This document shows, in pieces, positions 34,054-43,082 of a stretch of 64,000 bases of DNA. Under the pieces are notes generated by a model. That model did not search any database, had not been told where the DNA came from, and saw nothing but the letters and a program-made list of their open reading frames with translations. The stretch covers positions 259,594 through 323,593 of the forward strand of contig DDEZ01000012.1 in NCBI GenBank assembly GCA_002336805.1, in the 5' to 3' direction. The DNA is from Bacteroidetes bacterium UBA1941 (lineage in GTDB: Bacteria; Bacteroidota; Bacteroidia; Chitinophagales; LD1). The position numbers were made by a program, and so were the translations under genes. Position 1 is the first letter of the stretch, and every line of letters begins with the position of its first letter.

Positions 34054-35124
34054 ATGAAAAAGTTCTGGAACATATTCAAGAAGGTGATGCTGGTGCTCTC
34101 AGTGACTGCGTTTGTGGTCCTGTTTGTCTTCACGCTCACATCTGCGGTGCAGCAGAAGAAATCGCTTGTATGTTCTTCTATACAGGTCAAAATAGACTAT
34201 GAGTCAGGCGTGAGCTTCCTCACCACTGATGAGATCACCGCAAAAGTGAACTCACTCGCCGGAGGCCAGATCACCGGCAAACCCTTGTCAGCACTGGATT
34301 TCAGGGCGATAGAGATGGGATTGCAAAAGGACCCTTTCGTACAGCATGCGCGGGTATACATAGACCATGCGCGCACGGTGCATGCCGAGATCACTCAGAA
34401 GCAGCCTATCATACGCATAATCAACAATGACGGTGTGGGATACTATCTGTCTGATATGAACGAAAGGATACCCCTCAGCGGTAAATTTACAGCACATGTG
34501 CCTGTGGCTATCGGCGAGGTGGAGACACGGGATGACCTGTATGGAGATAGTATCATCCTCTCTGAGATCTACGGCCTGGCTAAATACCTACAGCATGACT
34601 CACTGATGGGATCTATGATAGACCACGCCTACGTGCGCAGCACCGGAGACCTGGAGCTATACACCAAGATGGGCTATCACACCATCGAGTTTGGCAGGGC
34701 CGATGAATCGATGCAGGAGAAGTTTGAAAAGCTGAAGACCTTCTACCGCGATGGACTGACCAAAGTAGGCTGGGACCACTACAGTGTGATCAACCTGAAG
34801 TATAAAGGACAGGTGATAGGTGTGAGAAAGGGAGGCGAGATCATGGCGAAAGCAGAAATCGCCGATGCGACGAACACCGATACTTTGGCCGAAAAGCCTG
34901 CGGAACCGATAGAAGATCAACCCGCCGATGTAGCAGCAGATAAACCAGCGAAACCGGCAGCCGACAAACCAAAGAAACCGGCAGCTGATAAACCAGCAAA
35001 GCCAGCTGCAGACAAGCCGGCAAAACCAGCAGCAAGCGAACCGGCAGCAGCCGACAAACCGAAAACAGACGAACCGAAGAGACCAAAACCAAAAGCTAAA
35101 AAAACCAACCATAAACGCAACTAG
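34054..35124 (+). CDS. ftsQ: FtsQ-like division protein with Lys/Pro/Ala-rich tail
   Basis: The 356-residue protein has a short cytoplasmic start, one membrane segment (VMLVLSVTAFVVLFVFTLTSAV), a POTRA-like region (SFLTTDEITAKVNSL...FRAIEMGLQKDPFVQHARVYIDHARTVHAEI) and a beta domain ending near VINLKYKGQVIGVRKGG. This is the FtsQ layout, and it lies in the usual place before ftsA. The last 85 residues are a low-complexity tail with repeats of the type KPAADKPAK, rich in Lys, Pro and Ala, which would sit in the periplasm and may contact peptidoglycan. The tail is not part of the conserved family. Confidence 0.93.
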   Translation: MKKFWNIFKKVMLVLSVTAFVVLFVFTLTSAVQQKKSLVCSSIQVKIDYESGVSFLTTDEITAKVNSLAGGQITGKPLSALDFRAIEMGLQKDPFVQHARVYIDHARTVHAEITQKQPIIRIINNDGVGYYLSDMNERIPLSGKFTAHVPVAIGEVETRDDLYGDSIILSEIYGLAKYLQHDSLMGSMIDHAYVRSTGDLELYTKMGYHTIEFGRADESMQEKFEKLKTFYRDGLTKVGWDHYSVINLKYKGQVIGVRKGGEIMAKAEIADATNTDTLAEKPAEPIEDQPADVAADKPAKPAADKPKKPAADKPAKPAADKPAKPAASEPAAADKPKTDEPKRPKPKAKKTNHKRN

Positions 35125-35125
35125 T

Positions 35126-36565
35126 ATGCAGACCGTCAAAGAAAATCCGATAGTAGTAGGCCTCGACATAGGCACTACCAAGATAGCCGCCATCGTGGGC
35201 CAGCAGGACCAGTATGGCAAGATAAAAGTGCTCGGCATAGGCCGTGCAGACAGCCAAGGTGTGGCCCGTGGTGAGGTAGTGAATATCGAGATGACGGTCC
35301 ATGCCATCAAGGATGCTGTGGCGCAGGCCGAGCAGCAGTCTGGCGTAGAGATCCGCTCCGTATACGTGGGCATAGCCGGAGAGCATATCTCCAGCAAGCA
35401 GAACCGCGATATCTACACACTGGCAGATCAGGATACCGAGGTGTCTGACACAGACATCAAGGCCATGATCCAGAATATGCACCGCCTGGCGCTAGAGCCG
35501 GGTGAGCGTATCATCCATGTGCTACCACAGGAGTTTTTCATAGATGGCAATCCGGTGGCCAAGACGCCTATCGGTATGTGTGGTAGCAGGCTGGAGGCCA
35601 ATTTCCACATCATCACCGGCAAGGTAGCTGCTGCACAGAATATCAAGAAGTGCGTAGAGCGCTCCGGCCTGCAGATGATCGGCCTGATCCTCGAGCCACT
35701 GGCTTCTTCCGCTTCTGTACTCAGCGAGGAAGAAATGGAGGCTGGTGTGTGCCTCGTGGATATAGGTGGTGGTACGACTGACATTGCCATCTTCCAGGAT
35801 AATATCATCCGCCATACGGCTGTGATACCTTTCGCAGGCAATATCATCACCGAGGATATCAAGACCGGCTGCATGGTGCTGAAGAAGCAAGCCGAGAAAC
35901 TGAAAGTACGCTTCGGTAGCGCACTGCCACAGGAGAACCAGGAGAATGAAATCATCTCTATCCCTGGCATCAATGGCCGCGAGCGCAAGGAGATATCCAT
36001 GCAGATGCTGGCGAAGATCATCAATGCCCGTATGGAGGAGATCGTGCAGCAGGTATACTTTGAGATACGCAGCAGCGGCTACGCCAATAAGCTGATAGGT
36101 GGTGTAGTGATCACCGGTGGTGGCTCACAGCTGAAGCACCTGAAGCAACTGGTAGAATACCACACCGGCCTCAGCGCACGTATAGGCCTGCCTACAGAGT
36201 ACCTGGCCAAGGATACAAAAGAGGAGCTGAAGAACCCGATGTACTCTACCGCCATAGGCCTTATCATAGAGGGCATCAAAGAGCTGGAAGACCAGCAGCG
36301 TGGCAATAACAAGCGCAAGGCTGAAGTACTGGCCAGAGAGAAAGAACTGGCTGAAGCAGCACTGCTGGCAGAGGCCGCCGCAGCTGCAGCCGCAGCTACT
36401 GCTACCGTAGAGGTGCAGGAAGAAGTGAAACCGCAAGTACACTTTGAGATGCAGCCTGAGCCAGAGCCGGTGAAGAAGGCCAAGAAAGACTCATGGGTCA
36501 AAGGCCTGCTCACCAATGTGAAGGACTGGTTTGAAGATGAAAGCGTGAATAACGATTTCGAATAG
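35126..36565 (+). CDS. ftsA: cell division ATPase FtsA
   Basis: The 479-residue actin-fold protein has the phosphate-1 motif VVGLDIGTTKIAAIVG, VDIGGGTTDIAIF, and the adenosine motif VVITGGGSQLKHL. It tethers FtsZ to the membrane and recruits later proteins. After the core there is an Ala/Glu-rich coiled region of about 60 residues and then a C-terminal amphipathic helix (WVKGLLTNVKDWFEDE), the expected membrane-targeting sequence. It begins one base after the ftsQ stop. Confidence 0.97.
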   Translation: MQTVKENPIVVGLDIGTTKIAAIVGQQDQYGKIKVLGIGRADSQGVARGEVVNIEMTVHAIKDAVAQAEQQSGVEIRSVYVGIAGEHISSKQNRDIYTLADQDTEVSDTDIKAMIQNMHRLALEPGERIIHVLPQEFFIDGNPVAKTPIGMCGSRLEANFHIITGKVAAAQNIKKCVERSGLQMIGLILEPLASSASVLSEEEMEAGVCLVDIGGGTTDIAIFQDNIIRHTAVIPFAGNIITEDIKTGCMVLKKQAEKLKVRFGSALPQENQENEIISIPGINGRERKEISMQMLAKIINARMEEIVQQVYFEIRSSGYANKLIGGVVITGGGSQLKHLKQLVEYHTGLSARIGLPTEYLAKDTKEELKNPMYSTAIGLIIEGIKELEDQQRGNNKRKAEVLAREKELAEAALLAEAAAAAAAATATVEVQEEVKPQVHFEMQPEPEPVKKAKKDSWVKGLLTNVKDWFEDESVNNDFE

Positions 36566-36618
36566 TAAGTGAAGAACAAAACAAGAATAAATTACCCTAA
36601 CGATTAAAACTTAGAGAT

Positions 36619-38409
36619 ATGACTAACCTCCAATTTGATCTGCCAAAAGATCAGTCTTCTATCATCAAGGTAGTAGGCATAGGCGGCGGTGGCAGCAACG
36701 CCGTAAACCACATGTTTGAACAAGGCATCATCGGTGTCAACTTTGTGATAGGCAATACCGACTCACAAGCACTCGACACCAGCAAAGTGCCTAACAAAAT
36801 ACAACTCGGACCAAAGCTGACCCAAGGCCTCGGAGCTGGGTCTAACCCTGAGTGTGGTGCGCAGGCTACGGAGGAGTCTATCGAAGAGATCCGCGAAATA
36901 CTGAGCAAGAATACGAAGATGGTATTCGTCACTGCCGGTATGGGCGGTGGTACTGGTACCGGTGGCGCACCGGTGGTAGCGCGCGTAGCGCGTGAGCTGG
37001 GTATCCTCACTGTAGGTATCGTGACCACACCGTTCTCATTTGAGGGTAAAAGGAAATACAATCAGGCGCTGCAAGGTATAGAGAGGCTAAAGGAGCAGGT
37101 AGATACCATCCTCGTGATCTCCAATGACAAGATCCGCGAGATGTATGGCAATGCCCGCCAGTCTGACGCTTTCAACCATGCGAATAACATCCTGACCATG
37201 GCAGCCAAGAGCATCTCTGAGATCATCACGGTACCCGGTTATATCAACGTTGACTTCGCCGATGTGAAGTACGTGATGACCAGCGGCGGTGCTGCGATCA
37301 TGGGTTCTGCACTGGCAGAAGGCAATGGCCGTGCTATGAAAGCTGTACAAGGTGCGCTGAATTCACCACTGCTGAATGACAACGATGTGCGTGGCGCTAA
37401 GAAGATCCTCGTAAATATCTCATCCGGCCTCGATGAGCAGGTCACTATCGACGAGATCACTGAGATCAATGAATACATACAGGAAGTAGCAAAGGATACA
37501 GATATCATCTTCGGTACTTGTGACGATGCCAGCCTGGGTTCTAAACTGTCTGTCACGATCATCGCTACAGGATTTGAGGCTACTTACAAGCCTGCCTTTC
37601 TCACTCCGGTGAATAGGGTAGTACGTGACCTAAACGAAGAAGTAAAGGCACCAGAAGCTAAGCCAGTAGTAAAAGAAGCTCAACTCAACCTGATCAATCT
37701 CGATGCAGAGCCGGTAGCTAAGAAGCCGGTACGCGAGACACCAGTCGTAGCAGCTACTCCTACCCCACCGGTAGAGGAGAAAGTCACGCTCAACCTGGAG
37801 GAAGAGGAGCCATATACCCTCTTCTCCATGCTGGATACCAAAGTGGAAGAAACCACCAGCGACAATGTTGTTGTTTTTGAATTTGAAACATCAGAGACAG
37901 TACTCAGCGAAGAGGTAGTAGAGCATGAGCTACTGCAGGAAGAAGTGGCTGTGGTAGAAACTATCGTAGTAGAGGAGCAGCCGGTATATGTAGAGGAGAC
38001 ATTTGTGAGTGAGCCTGTAGCAGAAGTACAAGAAGAGGCCATAGAGGTGACCACTACACCAGAAGTAGAAGCTGCAATGGGTGAAGAAAAGGAGGAAGAA
38101 AACTTCGTAGTATTCAATGTAAAGAGCTACGAGACTACTGGCAATGAGCCGGTAAGCAAGGAATCTCTGGATCGCCAGCTCAATGACCGTAAGCGCATCC
38201 TCTCCCAGCTCAGCTACCGCTCTATGAATAAGGGCAGCATGAACGAGATGGAGAGCACGCCGGCCTACCTCCGCAAGGGCGTAGAGGTGCAAAACACCAT
38301 GCACTCAAACAATACTGACCTGTCACGCTACTCTATAGGCGAGGATACGATGAATCAGCGCCCGGAGGTCAAGAAGAATAACTCCTTCCTGCATGACAAT
38401 GTAGACTAG
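36619..38409 (+). CDS. ftsZ: cell division GTPase FtsZ
   Basis: The 596-residue FtsZ has the tubulin signature GMGGGTGTGGAP (near residue 108), the N-terminal KVVGIGGGGSNAVNHM, and the T7 region NVDFADVKYVM. The GTPase and C-terminal core end near residue 335. A very long acidic Val/Glu-rich linker (about residues 340-510) follows, then a conserved segment STPAYLRKGVEVQN and the terminal peptide NNSFLHDNVD, which I recognise as the Bacteroidota-type C-terminal tail that binds FtsA. It is the last gene of the cluster, followed by an intrinsic terminator. Confidence 0.97.
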   Translation: MTNLQFDLPKDQSSIIKVVGIGGGGSNAVNHMFEQGIIGVNFVIGNTDSQALDTSKVPNKIQLGPKLTQGLGAGSNPECGAQATEESIEEIREILSKNTKMVFVTAGMGGGTGTGGAPVVARVARELGILTVGIVTTPFSFEGKRKYNQALQGIERLKEQVDTILVISNDKIREMYGNARQSDAFNHANNILTMAAKSISEIITVPGYINVDFADVKYVMTSGGAAIMGSALAEGNGRAMKAVQGALNSPLLNDNDVRGAKKILVNISSGLDEQVTIDEITEINEYIQEVAKDTDIIFGTCDDASLGSKLSVTIIATGFEATYKPAFLTPVNRVVRDLNEEVKAPEAKPVVKEAQLNLINLDAEPVAKKPVRETPVVAATPTPPVEEKVTLNLEEEEPYTLFSMLDTKVEETTSDNVVVFEFETSETVLSEEVVEHELLQEEVAVVETIVVEEQPVYVEETFVSEPVAEVQEEAIEVTTTPEVEAAMGEEKEEENFVVFNVKSYETTGNEPVSKESLDRQLNDRKRILSQLSYRSMNKGSMNEMESTPAYLRKGVEVQNTMHSNNTDLSRYSIGEDTMNQRPEVKKNNSFLHDNVD

Positions 38410-38434
38410 TAATACAAATTCTTGTTTAGTTTTG

Positions 38435-38464
38435 AAACCGGCGCCTTAGGTGCCGGTTTTTTAT
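38435..38464 (+). terminator. terminator of the dcw cluster after ftsZ
   Basis: AAACCGGC (38435-38442) and GCCGGTTT (38452-38459) form an 8-bp stem followed by TTTTATTTTAT. A GTG inside it (38450) is in frame with the next gene but is not a credible start. Confidence 0.85.
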
Positions 38465-38473
38465 TTTATAGGA

Positions 38474-39670
38474 ATGCGGCAAGCGTCAATATCTACAATT
38501 GAGAACCTGTTACACCAAACCAGCCTGATTGAGTCTAAATACAATGAGATCAATCAGGCAACGGGTGTTGATTTCAATATATTTAGAATATTAAACTTGG
38601 AATATGATGAAGAAAATCTGCATAGCACTTTCTTATCCTCACTATTAAATCCCAAGGGCAGTCATGGTTTTGGGACGGCATTTCTTGAAGTACTATTGAA
38701 CCAAAACGGTATTGAAAACTTCAATCATAAGACCGCTAAAGTATACATCGAAAAACATATTGACAATGTTAATTCCGAAAATGCTACAGGAGGAAGACTG
38801 GATATATTACTAGAAGATTGTAATGGAAGCGCCATTATAATAGAAAATAAGATTTTAGCTATCGACCAACCTCAGCAGTTACTTCGCTATTATAATTTTG
38901 CCTGTAAGACCTATTTTAAGAAATTCCATTTGATTTATCTGACGTTGGAAGGCAGGTCTCCTGAAAAGTTTAGTACTGGTCTATATTTAAAGGAATCTGA
39001 ACATTATAAATGTTGGTCATACAAAGAAAATATCCGGTCATGGCTGGAAGAGTGTAAAAGGCTTGCTACTGATAAACCATTGTTAAGAGAGACCCTTAGC
39101 CAGTATCTTATACTAATTAAAGGCTTGACTGGGGTATCAATAAACCAAGATATGGAAAAAGATATAGTCGAACGAATCATCGCTAACAAAGAAAACTTCC
39201 TAAGTGCGCATACTTTAAAAGACAATTTGGATGAGTCTTACAGATTCTTACTCGAGACTCTGCGTACCCAAATGCAGGCATTAGCCGAGGATTTAAAACT
39301 GACTCTAGTCTTTGAAGTAAAATTTGACGCGAAAGAAACAGGATTTGCTTTTCACACTATCGATTTAGGTGCCAACAACTTATGCATCAAGTTTGAGTTT
39401 GAGGATAAACGCACTTATAATCTGGCATTTGGCTTTGCTAGAATAAATAAATCACAACCCCTAAGTAGCGATATTCAAACAATGCTTCTGAAAAGATTCG
39501 TTGAAGCTTTTGGGCACAGCGAAACTGCAACTCCAGATTGGCCTTGCTGGGTTTATTATGAATCGCTAAGAAACTGGAATAGGGATATTTATGCCCGAAT
39601 ATTTGACGACACATTAAAACAAGAAATTGGATTGAAAGTTAAGGAACTACTTAGAATTTCCACATTTTAA
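38474..39670 (+). CDS. PD-(D/E)XK nuclease superfamily protein (PDDEXK_4-like)
   Basis: The 398-residue protein starts at the ATG at 38474, after the ftsZ terminator. The N-terminal part has NIFRILNLEYDEENLHSTFLSSLLNP, and the nuclease core is GGRLDILLEDCNGSAIIIENKI, with D110, E124 and K126 in the D...ExK arrangement, then DQPQQLLRYY. This is what I know as the PDDEXK_4 group, often found near defence genes, though many members are uncharacterised. The C-terminal 200 residues are helical then beta-rich and unknown. The gene is A+T-rich and lies alone between ftsZ and sufE, which suggests acquisition. Nuclease activity is inferred from intact catalytic residues. Confidence 0.85.
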   Translation: MRQASISTIENLLHQTSLIESKYNEINQATGVDFNIFRILNLEYDEENLHSTFLSSLLNPKGSHGFGTAFLEVLLNQNGIENFNHKTAKVYIEKHIDNVNSENATGGRLDILLEDCNGSAIIIENKILAIDQPQQLLRYYNFACKTYFKKFHLIYLTLEGRSPEKFSTGLYLKESEHYKCWSYKENIRSWLEECKRLATDKPLLRETLSQYLILIKGLTGVSINQDMEKDIVERIIANKENFLSAHTLKDNLDESYRFLLETLRTQMQALAEDLKLTLVFEVKFDAKETGFAFHTIDLGANNLCIKFEFEDKRTYNLAFGFARINKSQPLSSDIQTMLLKRFVEAFGHSETATPDWPCWVYYESLRNWNRDIYARIFDDTLKQEIGLKVKELLRISTF

Positions 39671-39683
39671 AATCCTAAGGCAT

Positions 39684-40103
39684 ATGGCAAGTATCGCAGA
39701 GATAGAGGCAGAGATCATAGAAGAGTTTGATCAGTTTGAGGATCAGATGGACAAGTATGAGTATATCATAGAGCAGGGCCGCCAGCTGCCGGCATATCCG
39801 GAGGAGTATCGCACGGATGACTTCATAGTCAAGGGCTGTCAGTCTAAGGTCTGGATGCGTGCGCAGATGATAGATGGGAAGGTAGAAATACAGGTGGACT
39901 CCAATACGGCTATCACCAAAGGCCTGGCTGCCCTCCTTTGGCGCGTTCTCTCCGGTCAGAAGCCACAGGACATAGTAGACGCAAAGCTGGAGTTTATAGA
40001 TCAGACTGGCCTCCGCTCACACCTCTCCTCTCAGCGCTCTAACGGACTGAGCGCAATGATCATCAAGATCAAAAACTACGCGGGATTATATCTGAATCAG
40101 TAA
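39684..40103 (+). CDS. sufE: SufE family sulfur acceptor protein
   Basis: The 139-residue protein has the SufE pattern: EFDQFEDQMDKYEYIIEQGRQLP at the start, and the active-site loop DFIVKGCQSKVWM with C52. The later ITKGLAALLWRVLSGQ and the end LSSQRSNGLSAMIIKIK are also typical. SufE accepts persulfide sulfur from the cysteine desulfurase SufS and passes it on for Fe-S cluster building. Other suf genes are not next to it. Its neighbour downstream is convergent. Confidence 0.95.
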   Translation: MASIAEIEAEIIEEFDQFEDQMDKYEYIIEQGRQLPAYPEEYRTDDFIVKGCQSKVWMRAQMIDGKVEIQVDSNTAITKGLAALLWRVLSGQKPQDIVDAKLEFIDQTGLRSHLSSQRSNGLSAMIIKIKNYAGLYLNQ

Positions 40104-40105
40104 AC

Positions 40106-40411
40106 CTACTGCCCGCCTACTCCGATATTGAGCTTCATCGGTGTATGTAGCTGTACATACTCCTCCAGCCGGCAGACTACATTCCCTTTTGGCAAAGAGT
40201 ATTTTGGCAATGCCTCTATATGTACTAATACGGATGTGGAGGGAATATCTTTTGTCTCTTTTATCTGTAGAAACTGAGGCCCCATATGTACCCGGGATCT
40301 CGACTCTTCCAGGAGCAGGTTGAGCACTTTTACCCTATTCGCAGACTGAGCGAAGGACCCAACCGCTGAGCAGATCAGCAGGCAAAAACATATCCATTTC
40401 AGCTTTTTCAT
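40106..40411 (-). CDS. small secreted protein coupled to the glycosyltransferase gene, unknown function
   Basis: The 101-residue protein has a signal peptide (MKKLKWICFCLLICSAVGSFA) and a mature part of about 80 residues with VLVHIEALPKYSLPKGNVVCRLEEYVQL. I do not recognise a family. Its start codon overlaps the stop of the preceding glycosyltransferase (TGATG on the minus strand), so both are translated from one message and may work together at the envelope. It ends two bases from the convergent sufE stop. Confidence 0.65.
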   Translation of the reverse strand: MKKLKWICFCLLICSAVGSFAQSANRVKVLNLLLEESRSRVHMGPQFLQIKETKDIPSTSVLVHIEALPKYSLPKGNVVCRLEEYVQLHTPMKLNIGVGGQ

Positions 40412-42333
40412 TTGCCGAGAGATCGAAGATTCTTTACCAGCACATTCAGGTCTTCTGTGACCGTATAGTGCTTAGCATAAAGATAGTTCAATTTGCGCAC
40501 ATCAGCTGGCAGATGGCTCTGTTTTTGATTGGCACCGATGTGGCTTATCACCGCCGGTTTTAGTGCAGGCAGGCCTTTCTGTGAATCGGTTCCCTCTATC
40601 CAGTAGCCTACCCATGTTTTTTTGCCTGCCAGCACCTTGATCCATTGGCCTGTGATACCGCTACCGGTTATGAAGAAAAGAACAGGCAGTAGCGGCAGCA
40701 TAAAGATACAAGCTACCAGATCAAAGAGACGCTTTTGCCTGCGCGTGATCGGCCGCGAGAGATTGAGGTTGATATCAGCGGCATAGAGATCGCCAGCCTG
40801 ATTCTTAGAGTTGCTGCCTATCAGTGTATCTGCAGTGGGGTTGAGTATCTTGTAGTCGTATTGATCTCCCAGTACTACGATTTCTGAGATGATCGCCTTA
40901 TAGGACAAAGCATCCGAGCAGAAGATCACCTCCTTCGGCTTATACAGGCTTAGCGTGCCCGCTATGCTATTGCCCTTATACTTTACATCTACTTCTGACA
41001 CCAGCTCACTGGAGGGAGAGACTAAACGTAGCACTTGCCGCGCACGCGGCATGGTCTCCTCAGAGCCGACTATCACTACGCGGTGATTGTCCACCCGCTC
41101 GAATGATAGCTGCTGATAGCGCAGCACATTGTGCAGCAACCGCGTGACCAGCATCACAAAGCCCGTACACACAGCACCCAGCAGGATGATGGCCCGCGAG
41201 AACCGCCACTCCTCAGGTAGGAAGCCATACAATGCGGCGATCACCAGCGTACCAGCCGCCATACCGCGAAAGATCGGGCTGATACGATAGGGCTTTTCAT
41301 AGCCCCCACTGAAATACGTAGATATGATCCAGATGAGTATATAAGCCGGCACCACTCCGGCTATGAAGATCGGCGGATAGTACTCCTGTGCATTCTTCAC
41401 ATTGCCGGCCCAGAAGTGGACCAGATAGAAGATACCACCAAAACTGATCAGCGCATCTATCAGCAGCAGGTAGGACGATGAGAGTACATTCAGCGCCAGT
41501 GTGACCAATGCACGGAATACGACAGCCATATTGATCAGGAAAGAAAACAATCCTGCTCCGGCTGATGCAAAGTGCTTCCTGGCAAAAATGATCATAGCCT
41601 GGTAGAAGACACGGACATAGTTCAGGCTGCCCTTTTTGGTTGATTCCCCCTTGTAGTGGATGATCGTGGTATCAGCGAGGTAGTAATTCTGATAGCCACC
41701 TAGTAGCACACGGTAGCTGAGGTCTATATCCTCACCGTACATAAAGAACGTCTCATCAAAGTAGCCGATCTTATCCAGCACCTCCTTGCGGAAGAACATA
41801 AACGCACCCGATAGTATATCCACCGCATGCGTCTCAGTCTCCGGCAGGTAGCTCAGGTGGTAGCGACCAAAACGTCTTGAATTTTTAAAGATCGAAGCCA
41901 GCCCAAACATCTTGTAAAACGCCACCTCGGGAGTGGGCAGTGCCCGCTTTGACTCCGGCAGGAAGGTTCCCTTGCCATCGATCATCCGTACTCCCAGCGC
42001 ACCGGCATCCGCATGGCTTTCCATAAATTTGATACAGGTCTCAAAGGTATCCTCTGCCACCACTGTGTCGGGATTTAGGATCAGTACGTATTTACCTTTT
42101 GCCAGTGCGATAGCCTGATTGTTGGCTTTGGAGAAGCCCGGGTTATCCTTGTTGGCTATGACATTTACAGTTGGAAATTTAGCGCGGATATATTCTACTG
42201 AGCCATCACTGGAGTTATTGTCTACCACGATCACCTCTGTCTCTATGCCGCGTGCCGCACGCAGTACCGACAGGAGGCACTGCTCCAGAAAGTACCGGAC
42301 ATTATAGTTGACTATGACGACGCTCAGCTGCAA
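40408..42333 (-). CDS. multi-domain glycosyltransferase: GT2 fused to membrane region and sugar-transferase-like C-terminus
   Basis: The 641-residue protein begins with a GT2 domain (residues 1-240): SVVIVNYNVRYFLEQCL, VIVVDNNSSDGSVEYI, LILNPDTVV and FFMYGEDIDLSYR, which resembles rhamnosyltransferase-like enzymes. Membrane segments follow (about 255-410), then a Rossmann-like segment (HRVVIVGSEETMPRARQVLR) and a C-terminal piece that starts like a polyprenyl-phosphate sugar transferase (RRQKRLFDLVACIFMLPLLPVLFF, KTWVGYW) but lacks most of the catalytic part. I infer a membrane-bound enzyme of surface polysaccharide assembly. The sugar is unknown. Confidence 0.85.
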   Translation of the reverse strand: MQLSVVIVNYNVRYFLEQCLLSVLRAARGIETEVIVVDNNSSDGSVEYIRAKFPTVNVIANKDNPGFSKANNQAIALAKGKYVLILNPDTVVAEDTFETCIKFMESHADAGALGVRMIDGKGTFLPESKRALPTPEVAFYKMFGLASIFKNSRRFGRYHLSYLPETETHAVDILSGAFMFFRKEVLDKIGYFDETFFMYGEDIDLSYRVLLGGYQNYYLADTTIIHYKGESTKKGSLNYVRVFYQAMIIFARKHFASAGAGLFSFLINMAVVFRALVTLALNVLSSSYLLLIDALISFGGIFYLVHFWAGNVKNAQEYYPPIFIAGVVPAYILIWIISTYFSGGYEKPYRISPIFRGMAAGTLVIAALYGFLPEEWRFSRAIILLGAVCTGFVMLVTRLLHNVLRYQQLSFERVDNHRVVIVGSEETMPRARQVLRLVSPSSELVSEVDVKYKGNSIAGTLSLYKPKEVIFCSDALSYKAIISEIVVLGDQYDYKILNPTADTLIGSNSKNQAGDLYAADINLNLSRPITRRQKRLFDLVACIFMLPLLPVLFFITGSGITGQWIKVLAGKKTWVGYWIEGTDSQKGLPALKPAVISHIGANQKQSHLPADVRKLNYLYAKHYTVTEDLNVLVKNLRSLGK

Positions 42334-42388
42334 GTATCAGCGTGTTTTTAGACTGGTAAAGTAAGAATAGTAGCGGAATTTTGCATCA

Positions 42389-43009
42389 TTACGGTCTGGC
42401 CACATTGTTTTCATATGGCAGCCTCGTAGCTATAGACCTGCCCAGTGTCAGCTCATCGGTATACTCCAGCTCTCCGCCGAATGATACTCCTCTGGCTATG
42501 GACGTGATCTGTACATCGTAGTCCTTCAGCTTCCGCGAGATGTAGAAAATAGTCGTATCACCCTCTATAGTGGGGCTCAGCGCCATGATCACCTCCTTTA
42601 CACCACCGGCCTGTATGCGCTCTATCAGGCCCGGTATATTGAGCTGATCCGGGCCCACACCATCTATAGGAGATATCACTCCTCCTATCACATGATAGGT
42701 ACCCCGGTAGGTATTCGTGTTTTCTATGGCTATGATGTCGCGGATACTCTCTACCAGGCATATCTGGGTCTGGTCGCGCATATTATTGCCACAGATATCA
42801 CAGAGATCATGGTCTGACACGTTGTGACAGCGGCTGCAGAAGCGTATCTCACTGCGCATGCGGCTCACAGCGTCGCTGAAATGCGCCACCTTCTGCTTGT
42901 CCTGCTTGAGCAGGTGCAGCACCAGTCGTAAGGCCGTTTTCTCGCCTATTCCTGGTAGTTTTTGAAACTCGGAAACGGCGTCAGCTATGAGTTTGGAGGA
43001 GTATTTCAT
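42389..43009 (-). CDS. recR: recombination protein RecR
   Basis: The 206-residue protein has the helix-hairpin-helix LPGIGEKTALRLVLHLL, a four-cysteine zinc finger (C58, C61, C70, C73 in CSRCHNVSDHDLCDIC), and a TOPRIM domain (QICLVESIRDIIAIENTNTYRGTYHVIGG, then GVKEVIMALSPTIEGDTT). The C-terminal TSIARGVSFGGELEYTDELTLGRS is standard. RecR works with RecO and RecF to load RecA at gaps. It is preceded and followed by glycosyltransferase genes with no functional link. Confidence 0.97.
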   Translation of the reverse strand: MKYSSKLIADAVSEFQKLPGIGEKTALRLVLHLLKQDKQKVAHFSDAVSRMRSEIRFCSRCHNVSDHDLCDICGNNMRDQTQICLVESIRDIIAIENTNTYRGTYHVIGGVISPIDGVGPDQLNIPGLIERIQAGGVKEVIMALSPTIEGDTTIFYISRKLKDYDVQITSIARGVSFGGELEYTDELTLGRSIATRLPYENNVARP

Positions 43010-43082
43010 GCGACTGGCAAAAATAGTGGTTTAATCCGACATAAAACCTATTTTTGCCCCCCGACATAAACCCATCTTCAGC

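Noticed and set aside
38450..38473. Upstream GTG start for the PDDEXK_4-like protein
   Set aside because: It falls inside the ftsZ terminator stem; the ATG at 38474 is the first credible start.
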